A stretch of 64,000 nucleotides of DNA from Stieleria marina (GCA_007741555.1 CP036526.1:4526001-4590000); one strand, 5' to 3'; shown: positions 47,702-57,796, counted from the stretch's first letter. A program made the numbers and translations. The notes: a model not told the origin generated them from the sequence alone.

Positions 47702-48874
47702 ATGAAACGATTGTCCAGAGTACTGTTGGGAAGTCTCGCGGGAGCCGCCTGCTTTGCAGCCGCTTCGCTGGGCATCACGTCGGCAGTTACCTACAAACCT
47801 TTTGGTGTGCCCGATCATCTCCGAGAAAAATACGACCGCAAGGTCGAACACCTCGTCCAACAGGAGCAAGCCGCACGTGCCCCCGGTGCCAAACCTGTCG
47901 CCCGAGTATCAGCATCGACTCACGACTTTGGACTCCTTGATCCACACTCCACCGCCAGCCATTCGTTCACCGTCTACAACGATGGCGATTCCCCGTTGGA
48001 GCTGGACGTCTACGATTCAACTTGCAAGTGCACCGTGGGCAAATTGCGACAAAAGTTTGTCGATCCAGGCGACAACACCCAGGTCACTTTGACTTGGAAC
48101 ACGGGCTACAAAGACGACGACTACAAGCAATCGGTCACGTTGATGACGAATGACCCACGCAAAAAGATGCTTTCGCTAAGCGTGCTTGGAACGGTCAAAG
48201 CGGAGCTGGTCTTACCTGCAAAACTACCCATGTCACGCTGTAATCTGGGGGAATACTCCAAAGCCGACTTCCTGATCTACAGCCAACTCTGGCCCGATTT
48301 TTCAGTCGAAAACATCACGAGCGATCTGAACGCATTCACTTGGTCGGTCGAACCATTTTCCGTGGACGACGCCAACTTGGGCGACGCACAAGCCCGCGCC
48401 GCGTGGAAAGTCACCGTCAAAAGCCAGCGCATTTCCTATGGTTCATTCGACGAAGAATTGCAGGTCACGATCGACCCCCGCAACGGCGACGACACCGTGA
48501 TTCGCACGATTCCGGCGTCCGGAAAAGTGCGCCCGCCAATCGGCTTTGTTAGCCCGTTGCTGCACAACCAAGAAGGCCTCGTTCTGGGCACGATGCCAAA
48601 AGGAACCGAGCGTAGCTTTCACGTCAACGTTCAAGCTCGCAGTCTGAGCAACCACACCGTCGAAGTGCTGGACTGGGAACCCAAAGAACTGAAAGTGTCG
48701 ATCGCTCCCGAGCAACGCCAAGGTTCCTACCGACTGACCATCACGATTCCCAAAGATTGCCCACGAGTGGTTTTCCATTCCGATGATCAGCATGGATACG
48801 TCCAAGTGGGTGATCCAAACTCCGACCAATACTCGAACTGGTTTCCGCTTCGTGGTGTCGTCTGCGACTTGTAA
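47702..48874 (+). CDS. DUF1573 (HYDIN/ASH-like) envelope protein
   Basis: 390 residues. A hydrophobic N-terminal helix (LLGSLAGAACFAAASLGIT) acts as a signal anchor or signal peptide. After a helical, charged linker (about 35-65) comes a DUF1573 domain: HDFGLLDPHSTASHSF, VYNDGDSPLEL and the paired cysteines of STCKCTVG, with VTLTWNT further on. Two more Ig-like beta stretches complete the protein. DUF1573 domains are ASH-like folds common in secreted planctomycete and bacteroidete proteins and are thought to bind other proteins. It sits between pseudopilins and the PilM fusion gene, suggesting a periplasmic component of the same assembly; that is inference. Confidence 0.82.
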   Translation: MKRLSRVLLGSLAGAACFAAASLGITSAVTYKPFGVPDHLREKYDRKVEHLVQQEQAARAPGAKPVARVSASTHDFGLLDPHSTASHSFTVYNDGDSPLELDVYDSTCKCTVGKLRQKFVDPGDNTQVTLTWNTGYKDDDYKQSVTLMTNDPRKKMLSLSVLGTVKAELVLPAKLPMSRCNLGEYSKADFLIYSQLWPDFSVENITSDLNAFTWSVEPFSVDDANLGDAQARAAWKVTVKSQRISYGSFDEELQVTIDPRNGDDTVIRTIPASGKVRPPIGFVSPLLHNQEGLVLGTMPKGTERSFHVNVQARSLSNHTVEVLDWEPKELKVSIAPEQRQGSYRLTITIPKDCPRVVFHSDDQHGYVQVGDPNSDQYSNWFPLRGVVCDL

Positions 48875-48994
48875 ACGTCGAAATCTGGCGACGGTTTCCA
48901 GCCGGCAAACCAATCGTTCGTGTAATTCGCACGAAGCGGTTTGCAAAGATTCGTTAACCGACGTGTCCAAATAGAAAAGCAAACATTCTGAACC

Positions 48995-51157
48995 ATGTCT
49001 ACCGACCAAACGCTTCCGGACCGTGGCACCGCAGCATCCAGCGCAGCAGCCAACACCAATCAATGTGGATCGTGTCAGACGACCAACACCAAGGAATCCA
49101 AATTCTGTGCTGGCTGTGGTCAATCGCTCTACGAGCCGTGCGTATCGTGCAACGCAACCGTCATGCTGACTCAGCGATTCTGCGGATCATGCGGTGCCGA
49201 TTTGGACGAATCGCTGAATGCAAAACGCGAGAACAACAATTCACAAATCGCAAAATCGGTGGCATTGGTCAAGGAAAATGATCACGACCAAGCCATTCAG
49301 ATACTGCGTAGCGTGATCAAAACCGACGACTATCGCTTGTCCGAATCGATCGAAAAGGCCGAGCAAGTCCTGCAACGAGTGATCCATCTGCGAGAGCGAA
49401 CCGCTGCGGACGTCGCGCAACTCCAAGATCAAGCGAAAGCCGCCGCCGAAGCAAGTGATCACGAACGCGTCATCGCTTGTCTTGAGAAACTTCCCAAGCA
49501 GTTACTTTCCGATGATTCCGCCAAGCTTCTGCAGCACAGCCGGTCCACGATCGAGCAACTGATGTCGCTCAATGCTGAACTGCAAGCAGCGATGAAGGCA
49601 AGTAATTGGAAACTACTAGGCCATTTGGTAAACCGCCTGCTTTCACTGGCACCGGAGAATCCCAATTATCAAAAAATCGCCCCCAAGGTCGCAAAGCGAT
49701 TGTTCGCGTCGGCGGAGAAGCGGTTTGCCCTGCATGATTTTGATTCAGCGGCGGACTGCTTGGACGCCATTCCTGACTGCCAACGCGACGAAGAATTTGA
49801 CACACTGGTCGAACGAATCACCGATCTTCGTTGGATCGTTTCAGAAGTCGACCGCGAACCGTTCGCAACCGTCGGACTTGGCCGCTTGGCTGTCCGATTG
49901 GCCAAGCAAACCGACACTGATGAAAGCAAGAAACGCGTCAAAGACCTCGCCGCCACGATCCGAAAAACACCCCAACTACCGCACGCACTGAATCGGTGGA
50001 AAGGCAACGCGAGCAGCTGGATGGGTGGCGAAATTGGCATGCTGGGACAAGTCACGCGTATCAACGTGTCAGATGAACTCCGACTGCAAATGCTGAAAAA
50101 CCCTTCGGGGTTTTGCATTGCAATTGGCTTGGCCATCCAAGGCATGGGCAAATCGCGAATAAGCGATAGTTTTCTGCCCAGCAAGAAAGGACTGCTCAGT
50201 TCGCTGACGCGCAAGAAATCAAAATCAGCCTGGGGCATTGATTTGGGCACGACGGGTTTGCGAGCCGTGCAGTTAGTCGACACTCCCGACGGACTGTCCA
50301 TCCAAAACATCTACACCGATGTTTTCGACGCTCCGACGGACGACCAAACCGGATCTGCCAAGCAGGACCAAGCAACGCCAGACAAGAGCGTACAAGGCCT
50401 GCAGAAATTTGCGCAGCTGCACGCGGACATGCTTGCCGATTCGCCGATCTGGACCAATCTATCAGCACCAGAAATCGTCAACCGTCTGGTCAAGCTGCCG
50501 CCCTTGAAAGACAAGGTAGCGGCAGAAGCGTTGGACCAAGAGGTATCGCGAATGATTCCAGTGGACGCCTCAGAGCTGGGAATTGTGCGCTGGTTATCAC
50601 CAATGCCGGACGATGAAACCAAAGGACGGCCGGCAACCATTGCCGTGGCCCGAAACGCTTCGATCCAAAAACAAGTCAATCGATTCGATACCGCAAATCT
50701 TCAAGTTGCCGGAGTTCAATCCGATCCAATCGCGTTGGCCAACTTTGTCGCGTACGAATTTGCCGATCAACTGAAATCGAAGGACGATGAACACGACGAC
50801 GCAATTGCCATCGTGGACAGCGGAGCGACTAGCACGTCCGCCATCATTGTCTCCGCCCGAAGTTGTGCCGTTTGGACGTTTGAGCACGCCGGCGATGAGT
50901 TGACCAAAACCATCGCTCGGGAAACCAAGAAAACGCTGACTGACGCCGAAATCCTCAAGCTAAATCCGGCATCGATCCAGCATCCCGCGGCGGTTTTTTC
51001 CGAGATCGAAATCAAGTACGAAAGTCTCCGTCAACGACTGGAGCGGTCAGTCTCCAAAGCTCAGGACGACCGCGACGCTCCCACTGTTATTCAAACCTGG
51101 ATCGTCGGTGGCACGACTCGATGCCACGGTTGGGTCCGCCACGTGTTGACCAGCTAG
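48995..51157 (+). CDS. Double-zinc-ribbon protein fused to a PilM-like domain
   Basis: 720 residues. The first 70 hold four CxxC pairs (Cys 24/27, 38/41, 49/52, 63/66), a double zinc ribbon. A helical, TPR-like region (about 75-330) follows. From residue 411, SAWGIDLGTTGLRAVQLV is the phosphate-1 loop of the actin-like PilM/FtsA superfamily; VKLPPLKDKVAAEALDQEV, SRMIPVDASELGIVRW and IAIVDSGATSTSAIIVSAR match the later PilM blocks, and WIVGGTTRCHGW resembles the final GG motif. PilM is the cytoplasmic platform protein of type IV pili. The normal PilM is about 350 residues; here it is at the C-terminus of a larger chain. No signal peptide. pilN/O/Q are not next to it. Confidence 0.85.
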   Translation: MSTDQTLPDRGTAASSAAANTNQCGSCQTTNTKESKFCAGCGQSLYEPCVSCNATVMLTQRFCGSCGADLDESLNAKRENNNSQIAKSVALVKENDHDQAIQILRSVIKTDDYRLSESIEKAEQVLQRVIHLRERTAADVAQLQDQAKAAAEASDHERVIACLEKLPKQLLSDDSAKLLQHSRSTIEQLMSLNAELQAAMKASNWKLLGHLVNRLLSLAPENPNYQKIAPKVAKRLFASAEKRFALHDFDSAADCLDAIPDCQRDEEFDTLVERITDLRWIVSEVDREPFATVGLGRLAVRLAKQTDTDESKKRVKDLAATIRKTPQLPHALNRWKGNASSWMGGEIGMLGQVTRINVSDELRLQMLKNPSGFCIAIGLAIQGMGKSRISDSFLPSKKGLLSSLTRKKSKSAWGIDLGTTGLRAVQLVDTPDGLSIQNIYTDVFDAPTDDQTGSAKQDQATPDKSVQGLQKFAQLHADMLADSPIWTNLSAPEIVNRLVKLPPLKDKVAAEALDQEVSRMIPVDASELGIVRWLSPMPDDETKGRPATIAVARNASIQKQVNRFDTANLQVAGVQSDPIALANFVAYEFADQLKSKDDEHDDAIAIVDSGATSTSAIIVSARSCAVWTFEHAGDELTKTIARETKKTLTDAEILKLNPASIQHPAAVFSEIEIKYESLRQRLERSVSKAQDDRDAPTVIQTWIVGGTTRCHGWVRHVLTS

Positions 51158-51300
51158 CACCGCACCTTGCCATGATCTCCCCATTGAGCCCTCACAATTT
51201 TCGCACGACTTTGGCTCGTTCGGTTCGAAAGGAGCTGACGCTGGCAAGCAGTTCCTTCTCTTCCCACGCTTTCGCTTTTGCATCAAGGATTCTGTTGACG

Positions 51301-53448
51301 ATGACTCGAAAATACTCGGCCATTGGGTTGCTATTCTTATCGACGGTGATCGGTTGCGGTGGCCCCAGCACCGAAGACTTGATGATGCGGGCTGCAATGC
51401 GTAGCCGTGGCCGCGATGATGAAAAGGCTGCCGACAAAATGCCGGTCGACAACAAACCATCGGATGGTGATTCACAATCCGAATCGATCAATCCTCCGGC
51501 GACGACTGCCCCCGCAAGGCAAATCGCATCGAAGCTGATCGACCAAACCATCGCCTTGGTTCCGCAAAAAGAAAAACCAGTCGACGTGCTCGATACGCTG
51601 AGCGAACTTGCCATCGAACCGATCAGCGAACGCAAACCCAAAGGCGAATCAGACAAGGACAGCCGGCGAAAACAGTCGGCCGAAAATTTGCGAAAGATTG
51701 CTGACGCACTGCAAAAATTCCATTCCGACAAGGGCTACTTTCCGGCTTCGGCAGTCAAAACGAAAAGCGGCGTTTCAACACTTTCTTGGCGAGTCGAATT
51801 GCTACCGTATTTGGGCTACGCCGATCTGTACAAGAAGTTTGACCCAACGCGACCTTGGAACTACGAACCGAATCAAACGCTACTGCAATACATCCCCGAC
51901 GAATTCATTTCGCCAGAACGATACGATGTAAAGACAAACTATCAACTGCCAGTCGCATCGACCTTTATGTTTGAAAAAGGCAAGGCCCGCAAACGCCATG
52001 ACGTGGACCAGGAAGACGGTTCGGAAAACACGATTATGTTGCTGGAAGTCAACGACAATCTGGCAGTCGAATGGACCAAACCAGCCGACTACACGCCTAG
52101 CAACGGGATCAACGTCAAGAACGATCTGGGAGCGCTGCGTGGTGATGGCACCTTTGCTGTCTGGGCCAATGGTTGGACCGTCTTATTAGCCAACGGATTA
52201 TCGAACCAGCAGATTTTCAATGCTTTGACATTCGATGCCGGCGACGGGCAACGCGCAGGCGAAGTCCACCGTGACATCCCATTGGCCGAACCGACGGTGG
52301 CTTCGGCGGCAGATAATTCAGCTGAGGGTTCAGCCGAAAACAGGGACGACGCTCAAGCTTCGATGCTTTCGAGTATTTCCGACGTGCCAGGCCGCCCTAT
52401 TCCGACTGCCGAATTGAGGGCACGCGAAAAACTGCCGATCGCCGGCGACTTGGCTAAAGCTCAAAGCCGACTGCGCGAGATCTTTCGGGACAAGATTGTC
52501 CAAGCAAAGAAGGACGATGAGAAAAGCCAACTTGCCGACGAAATGTTAGACATATCAATCGACATGACCAAAGACGCTTCAGGCGCGTATGCGTTACAGC
52601 AAGCCGCCATCCATCTGAGCAGCGAAGCTGGCGAACTGCAACCTATCCTACGAGCGATTGATCAGCGTGTGTCACGTTTTGAGATCGACGCTTACGAAGA
52701 AAACATGTCCGCACTGCTTCGGTTTGCCGAATCAACGACTCGCCGTGAGCCGGAGGACGTCGACGGAGATGAATTTGTCCGTCGTTCGGTGGCGGTAATT
52801 TTTGCCGCGATCAGCGACGATGATTATGTTCGCGCGTCCGCACTGGCACGGCACTCGTATCGCTTGCTTGACCAAGAGCCAGACGACGAGATGATGAAAT
52901 CGCTGAATCGATTGCGTGTTCTCTTGTCGTCCGCCCAACGCGAATACGACAAAGCGTCCGTTGGGTTGGCAAACTATCGCGACGATCCCGATCGAGTCGA
53001 TGACGCCGCCACGTTTGGTCGCTTTTTGTGTTTTATCAAAGGCGACTGGGACACAGGACTACCGTTGGTCGCCATAGGTGGTCCAAAGTCGCTTCAAGAA
53101 CTTGCCACGCGTGACCTGGCCGGTGCTCAAACGTTCTACGACCAAGTCGCGATCGGTGATGCGTGGTGGCGATTGTCCGAAGGCATTCGCAACGGAGTGT
53201 ATCGCCAAGCACTCCTGAATCGCGCGGCAAGTTGGTACCAAAAAGCGTGGCCGGTGATGCCAGAATCACTGGATCGCATTCACGTCAAGAATCGGTTGGA
53301 CGAACTGGACGACATCCAAGCCAACAGCCCGTTGACGTTGATCCAACAACTCGCCGATGACCTTGGCGTCGATCTGCAAACCAGCCTAGCGGCAGTCAAT
53401 GTTCGCCGCGTCCGTCGCCGAGGTAGCAACGACCAGGACGACGATTGA
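51301..53448 (+). CDS. Lipoprotein with DUF1559-like domain and helical C-terminal region
   Basis: 715 residues from ATG 51301. This start gives a clean lipoprotein signal (MTRKYSAIGLLFLSTVIGCG, lipobox VIGC); the longer frame from 51121 would overlap the PilM gene and bury the signal. After an acidic Ser/Pro/Asp-rich linker, residues about 115-320 hold a DUF1559-like module: RKIADALQKFHSDKGYFPAS, WRVELLPYLGYADLYKKFD, NTIMLLEVND and DGTFAVWANGWTVLLANG. Unlike true DUF1559 proteins it lacks the type III signal and H-X9-DG, so it uses lipid anchoring instead. The C-terminal half is alpha-helical and TPR-like. It may be an outer-membrane counterpart to the pseudopilins in the same cluster. It ends 100 bp from convergent carA. 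Confidence 0.8.
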   Translation: MTRKYSAIGLLFLSTVIGCGGPSTEDLMMRAAMRSRGRDDEKAADKMPVDNKPSDGDSQSESINPPATTAPARQIASKLIDQTIALVPQKEKPVDVLDTLSELAIEPISERKPKGESDKDSRRKQSAENLRKIADALQKFHSDKGYFPASAVKTKSGVSTLSWRVELLPYLGYADLYKKFDPTRPWNYEPNQTLLQYIPDEFISPERYDVKTNYQLPVASTFMFEKGKARKRHDVDQEDGSENTIMLLEVNDNLAVEWTKPADYTPSNGINVKNDLGALRGDGTFAVWANGWTVLLANGLSNQQIFNALTFDAGDGQRAGEVHRDIPLAEPTVASAADNSAEGSAENRDDAQASMLSSISDVPGRPIPTAELRAREKLPIAGDLAKAQSRLREIFRDKIVQAKKDDEKSQLADEMLDISIDMTKDASGAYALQQAAIHLSSEAGELQPILRAIDQRVSRFEIDAYEENMSALLRFAESTTRREPEDVDGDEFVRRSVAVIFAAISDDDYVRASALARHSYRLLDQEPDDEMMKSLNRLRVLLSSAQREYDKASVGLANYRDDPDRVDDAATFGRFLCFIKGDWDTGLPLVAIGGPKSLQELATRDLAGAQTFYDQVAIGDAWWRLSEGIRNGVYRQALLNRAASWYQKAWPVMPESLDRIHVKNRLDELDDIQANSPLTLIQQLADDLGVDLQTSLAAVNVRRVRRRGSNDQDDD

Positions 53449-53548
53449 TCCCACATTCGGCCGCGCCGAGTGACGGAACTCGGCAACTGGTCTTACGCGA
53501 GACAAAACACCTCCGACGAACAGAAACTCAAATCGGTCTGAACTCAAT

Positions 53549-54712
53549 TCAGGACGCGACCGTGCCGAGCTGTTCTTGAAAACGTTGGAACAAGTAGTGG
53601 CTGTCATGAGGTCCCGAGGCTGCTTCGGGGTGATACTGCACACCAAACGCATTTTCGGTTTTGTGACGCACGCCCGCGACGGTGTCGTCGTTTAAGTTTC
53701 GGTGCGTCACTTCCAGACAATCCGGCAACGATTTTTCGTCGACCGCGAATCCGTGATTTTGCGTCGTGATTTCGACTTTGCCCGTTTGATAGTCCATCAC
53801 TGGTTGGTTTACCCCGCGGTGACCGAATTTCAATTTGAACGTGGTCGCTCCGCAGGCCAGAGCTAGCAGCTGGTGGCCCAGGCAGATACCAAAGATGGGT
53901 TTCTGACCGATCAATTCGGCAATCGTTTTGTGCGCGTAGTCCAGCGGCTCGGGGTCACCCGGTCCGTTGGACAAAAACACGCCGTCGGGATTCAGCTTCA
54001 GAATCTCTTCTGCTGACGTATCACCCGGCACGATGGTTACCTGATTCCCACGCGATGCAAAATGTCGCGGGATGTTCCACTTCATGCCAAAATCCATGCA
54101 AACCACATGGTTGCCCGAATCGGGCGTGTCGACTTGGCCGATATGGATCTCGGTCCAATCGTCCAACCGAGTATTCCACTGCACGGGTGCTTTTGGCATG
54201 ACTTCCCGAACGATATCCCGTCCGACCAAACTGGGCGCGGCTTTGGCTTTGGCGATCAAACTTTCGTCCGACAGGTCCGTCGTCGACAGCACGCCTCGCA
54301 TCGCGCCTTCGGTGCGAATCCGACGCACCAGAGCTCGCGTGTCGATACCGGCGATGCCGATCAAGTTGTTTTTCTTGAGATAAGAACCCAAGTCGTCTTC
54401 CGCGCGATAGTTGCTGTACAGGCGGCTGACTTGGCGAACCACAAATCCGGCCAACGAAGGTGATTCGTGTTCGACGTCGATGGAATTGACGCCGTAGTTT
54501 CCGATTTCGGGATACGTCATCGTGACAATTTGGCCGCGATAGCTCGGGTCCGTCAAGATTTCTTGGTAACCGGTCATGGCCGTGTTAAACACGACTTCGC
54601 CGGTCACTTCGCCCTCGGCGCCAAAGGACTCACCGGTATAGACGGTTCCGTCTTCCAAAGCCAGTTTTGCAGGAGGCAATTTGGCAGACTTGGGGGTGGC
54701 GGAATCAGACAT
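53549..54712 (-). CDS. carA: Carbamoyl-phosphate synthase small (glutaminase) subunit
   Basis: 387 residues from ATG 54712, where the alignment-like start PAKLALEDGTVYTGESFGA begins; upstream codons from 54817 add an arginine-rich tail typical of non-coding extension. CarA hydrolyses glutamine and passes ammonia to CarB to make carbamoyl phosphate for arginine and pyrimidine synthesis in the cytoplasm. The N-terminal domain shows FNTAMTGYQEILTDPSY and YGVN. The class I amidotransferase domain has LSNGPGDP (247-254), the nucleophile Cys277 in GICLGHQ, and His361/Glu363 in YHPE. All catalytic residues are present and length is normal. carB is not in this window. Confidence 0.97.
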   Translation of the reverse strand: MSDSATPKSAKLPPAKLALEDGTVYTGESFGAEGEVTGEVVFNTAMTGYQEILTDPSYRGQIVTMTYPEIGNYGVNSIDVEHESPSLAGFVVRQVSRLYSNYRAEDDLGSYLKKNNLIGIAGIDTRALVRRIRTEGAMRGVLSTTDLSDESLIAKAKAAPSLVGRDIVREVMPKAPVQWNTRLDDWTEIHIGQVDTPDSGNHVVCMDFGMKWNIPRHFASRGNQVTIVPGDTSAEEILKLNPDGVFLSNGPGDPEPLDYAHKTIAELIGQKPIFGICLGHQLLALACGATTFKLKFGHRGVNQPVMDYQTGKVEITTQNHGFAVDEKSLPDCLEVTHRNLNDDTVAGVRHKTENAFGVQYHPEAASGPHDSHYLFQRFQEQLGTVAS

Positions 54713-54847
54713 TATTTCTCTGTGGTTCGAAGTTCGACAAACGACAGATTTAGATGATAGCCGAGCCAAAATTGTTCGCGAAGGGGGTCGCTTTTCTGAG
54801 CCCTCCGTTCGCATCACGCTGGCGATGAAACCCCAGTCACTGTGTTT

Positions 54848-56143
54848 TTACCAATTCAACTGTTCCACGACGCTTTCGCCCGACGCACGAGTTCCCAGTG
54901 CTCCCCACAATCCGAACGGACTTTTCGATTTCGCCGCCTGCTCTCGCTGGCCTCCGAGATACACCATCCCGTGACCGCTGTCTTGGCTGTGCTCGATCGA
55001 TTGCGTCATAAACACAACCGCGCCATCGCACATCAAAACGTGAGCCCCCCCCTGGTGATTGCTGTGAGCGGTGAACACGCCCGTTTCGCCCACCGCTTGT
55101 CCCATGCAGCTCCCACCACCGGGCGGCAGAATCGTGTGAAATCCAGTCGCCGCAGCATGAAAATCAGCCCAACAGTAACCGCGGCGTGGCGACGGCCCCA
55201 CAATGGAACTGACCAACCCTTGTGCCCCAACACCGGTAAACGCCATCGATGAACACGATGTCGGATCGTCTCGCAAACTGAACGGTGGTTTGGCCAAATT
55301 GGGTTTGTTGGTCAAAGACGCGCCGGAATCGCGCGTGATGATTTCGCCTCCCATGATCGTGTTGGAAAGCCCGTCGGTGACATCGTCGAAACGTTGCCGG
55401 TGGTGAGTCACAAAAACACCGCGCTGAGCCGCTCGCGATTGGCTGGCCCAACTTGCCAAGTTGGGTGTTCCATCGCTGCCGTTGGGAGGTCCATTCACGG
55501 CGTCGCCCGCGGGAGTCTGATCGTCACCGGGCATCCACATGATGTGGTGACCTCGCATGGTCCAGACCGATGAATCGCCCAAACACGCGGCGTAGTTGGT
55601 CAGCCCCAAAGTGGAACTGACTTCCGGATCACTGGGACACCGAAGCGTGGGAATTTCGGTCGCCCAAGGTCCAAAGTAAGCCTGATCCGGCGTCGGTCCC
55701 ATGACTGGCCACTTGTAATCCGCCGCTTTGCCGGGGAAACCGGCGGCAGGACTACCGGCGGCAAACGACGGCGTGCCTGACTGATGGATCTTTTCCCACA
55801 ATCCTTGCTGTTCCATGAACGGTGTCAGCCCTACCAAATAACTCAGCCGCCAACCGTTTGAATCCGTGTGAGCACTCCACCAGTTCGTCGCCGCTCCCTT
55901 GCTGCCATCGCCATAGTTGGGCAACTGGTCATGCGCGCTGTGGTAGTTGTGGATCGCCAGCCCGACTTGCGCCAACTGCTGGCTACAGTTGCAACGCCTT
56001 GCTGCTTCACGGGCCGCCTGCACGGCGGGCAGCAACAGCCCCACCAAGATTCCAACGACGCCCATCACCACGATCACTTCGACCAAAGTAAAACCGAGAC
56101 AAACGCAGCGGCGAGGCGCAGTGAAACGATGACCGATATTCAT
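54848..56143 (-). CDS. DUF1559 prepilin-like protein
   Basis: 431 residues from ATG 56143, chosen because GFTLVEVIVVMGVVGILVG then sits near residue 18, the normal place for a type III signal peptide. The classic DUF1559 start follows: [20 protein letters not shown], then [20 protein letters not shown]. The middle includes LRCPSDPEV and LSNTIMGGEI, both family hallmarks. The end has HQGGAHVLMCDG (H-X9-DG) and [16 protein letters not shown]. Very similar in layout to the gene at 58646. Predicted pseudopilin-like envelope protein of unknown specific function. It is upstream of carA on the same strand but with an intervening gap. Confidence 0.92.
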   Translation of the reverse strand: MNIGHRFTAPRRCVCLGFTLVEVIVVMGVVGILVGLLLPAVQAAREAARRCNCSQQLAQVGLAIHNYHSAHDQLPNYGDGSKGAATNWWSAHTDSNGWRLSYLVGLTPFMEQQGLWEKIHQSGTPSFAAGSPAAGFPGKAADYKWPVMGPTPDQAYFGPWATEIPTLRCPSDPEVSSTLGLTNYAACLGDSSVWTMRGHHIMWMPGDDQTPAGDAVNGPPNGSDGTPNLASWASQSRAAQRGVFVTHHRQRFDDVTDGLSNTIMGGEIITRDSGASLTNKPNLAKPPFSLRDDPTSCSSMAFTGVGAQGLVSSIVGPSPRRGYCWADFHAAATGFHTILPPGGGSCMGQAVGETGVFTAHSNHQGGAHVLMCDGAVVFMTQSIEHSQDSGHGMVYLGGQREQAAKSKSPFGLWGALGTRASGESVVEQLNW

Positions 56144-56682
56144 ATTCGATGTCGCTGGGGGAAAACGGCGAATCCTAATCAAACGCAAGACGGTCTTTTT
56201 TACCACAAACAAAGGTCCATCGCGTTGCTGGGTCACACCCAGTGACTTACACGATCGCGACTCCATCACCGCGACTCATCACAGTACGCCCCCCCTTCAA
56301 TCAACTGACTGGAGAATGTCGCCGGGGCAAATCACTTTTTTCCAACGACGCCGGCCAGCCCCGTATTGCTGAAAAACCCGAGCCAGCCCTCTACGGATCG
56401 TGGCCTCACTAGGACGAGCCAACAGCCCTGGGGGAACTTCGCATCCCGCGGTGATGCACGGATCAACGCCAGATGCAAAAGACATGAGCACCCTGCAACG
56501 TAGATGAGCAAGATTTGCCTCGGCGTCTTGCGCGTGGTCACCAGTCGGACCGTGCTGACTCTCAGCGGGCGCGAATCCTCCCTTGCGTCCTTGGTACGAA
56601 ACATGCATCTGGCTCGGAAACTCAAGCTTGGCAAATCCCTGCCAAACAAGTTTTCAACACACGAACCTCTCGCAGTAAACTT
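56144..56682. other. Divergent intergenic region between the DUF1559 and HAD genes
   Basis: About 540 bp; ORFs here overlap antisense (56297-56608 and 56332-56865 minus) with no motif. It should hold promoters for both directions. Confidence 0.5.
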
Positions 56683-57531
56683 ATGAAAACGGGCTTCTTG
56701 ATCGACATGGATGGCGTCATTTACCGCGGCAGCGAACTGATCCCTGGTGCGGACCAGTTCATTGACGTGCTTCTCCGCCAAGGCATCCCCTTCCTCTTCT
56801 TGACCAACAACAGTCAGCGAACGCGCCGGGATGTTCAGACAAAACTTCAACGGATGGGTATCCATGTCGAAGAATCACACATCTTCACATGCGCAATGGC
56901 AACGGCCCGGTTTCTTGCCAAATTGAAACCCAACGGAACCGCCTACGTGATAGGCGAAGGCGGCCTGCTTCAAGCGATGCACCAAAATGGTTTTTCGATC
57001 GTCGATCACTCGCCTGATTTTGTCGTCGTCGGCGAAGGTCGCACCATCACGCTCAACGCGTTGGAATCGGCAGTGGATATGATCCTGGGTGGCGCCAAGC
57101 TGATTGCCACGAACTTGGACCCTAGTTGTCCGACCAAGAATGGAACGCGACCAGGATGCGGCGCAACCGTTGCCTACCTGGAAGCCGTGACGGGCCGCAA
57201 AGCGTTTAGCGTGGGAAAACCCAGTCCCATCATGATGCGGGCGGCTCGCAAAGAACTGGGGCTGGCGACGTCGCAAACCGTCATGGTCGGCGACACCATG
57301 GACACGGATATTCTGGGCGGCGTTCAGATGGGTTACCGCACCGTGCTGACGCTTTCGGGAGGGACGCGCAAAGAAGACTTGAATCAGTTTGCATTCGGCC
57401 CCGACGTGATCGTCGATTCAATTGCCGACCTGCGCGATGTCGGCGAATTCGTCCAAACCAGTTTGCCACTGGGCAACCGCGACGACGATACGGTCACCAA
57501 TTTCGCCGCCTGGGCCGCTGCCAACGCTTGA
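56683..57531 (+). CDS. HAD-superfamily IIA phosphatase (NagD-like)
   Basis: 282 residues from ATG 56683. All four HAD motifs are visible: motif I DMDGVIYRG (Asp8 nucleophile, Asp10 acid/base), motif II TNNSQRT (41-47), motif III Lys179 in VGKPSP, and motif IV VGDTMDTDI (Asp204, Asp208). The cap between motifs II and III is of the C2 type (VIGEGGLLQAMH, LIATNLD), placing it with NagD/PGP-type phosphatases that act on sugar phosphates or nucleotides; the substrate cannot be told. The upstream frame (56515) lacks conserved residues, hence the start choice. Cytoplasmic. A terminator hairpin follows at 57603. Confidence 0.93.
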   Translation: MKTGFLIDMDGVIYRGSELIPGADQFIDVLLRQGIPFLFLTNNSQRTRRDVQTKLQRMGIHVEESHIFTCAMATARFLAKLKPNGTAYVIGEGGLLQAMHQNGFSIVDHSPDFVVVGEGRTITLNALESAVDMILGGAKLIATNLDPSCPTKNGTRPGCGATVAYLEAVTGRKAFSVGKPSPIMMRAARKELGLATSQTVMVGDTMDTDILGGVQMGYRTVLTLSGGTRKEDLNQFAFGPDVIVDSIADLRDVGEFVQTSLPLGNRDDDTVTNFAAWAAANA

Positions 57532-57540
57532 TGCGATCCC

Positions 57541-57572
57541 ACAGCACAACCCACCAACAGCACAACCCACCA
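57541..57572 (+). repeat. 16-bp perfect tandem duplication
   Basis: acagcacaacccacca occurs twice in direct succession just after the HAD gene's stop codon. Probably a slippage product. Confidence 0.85.
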
Positions 57573-57602
57573 GCCGAACGATCAGATCCCTGGTCGCCCG
57601 CG

Positions 57603-57628
57603 AGCCGTTTCGCAAACGCGAAACGGCT
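57603..57628 (+). terminator. Terminator hairpin of the HAD gene
   Basis: AGCCGTTTCG and CGAAACGGCT form a perfect 10-bp stem with the 6-nt loop CAAACG, followed by TTCTGCTT. The T tract is weak. Confidence 0.65.
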
Positions 57629-57796
57629 TTCTGCTTCAACTAGGGGCTGAAAAAGGGTTAAACGGTGGGGATCGATTATAGCGACGTGTTCATTTGCTCC
57701 GGCGATGCAAAGTCGTCTGCGAGCGGCCTTTCGTGGCTGAGTTGACCTAGGGTTCGATTGAGGAAAGTTGTCAATCAATCGAACGAAAGAACTCGC

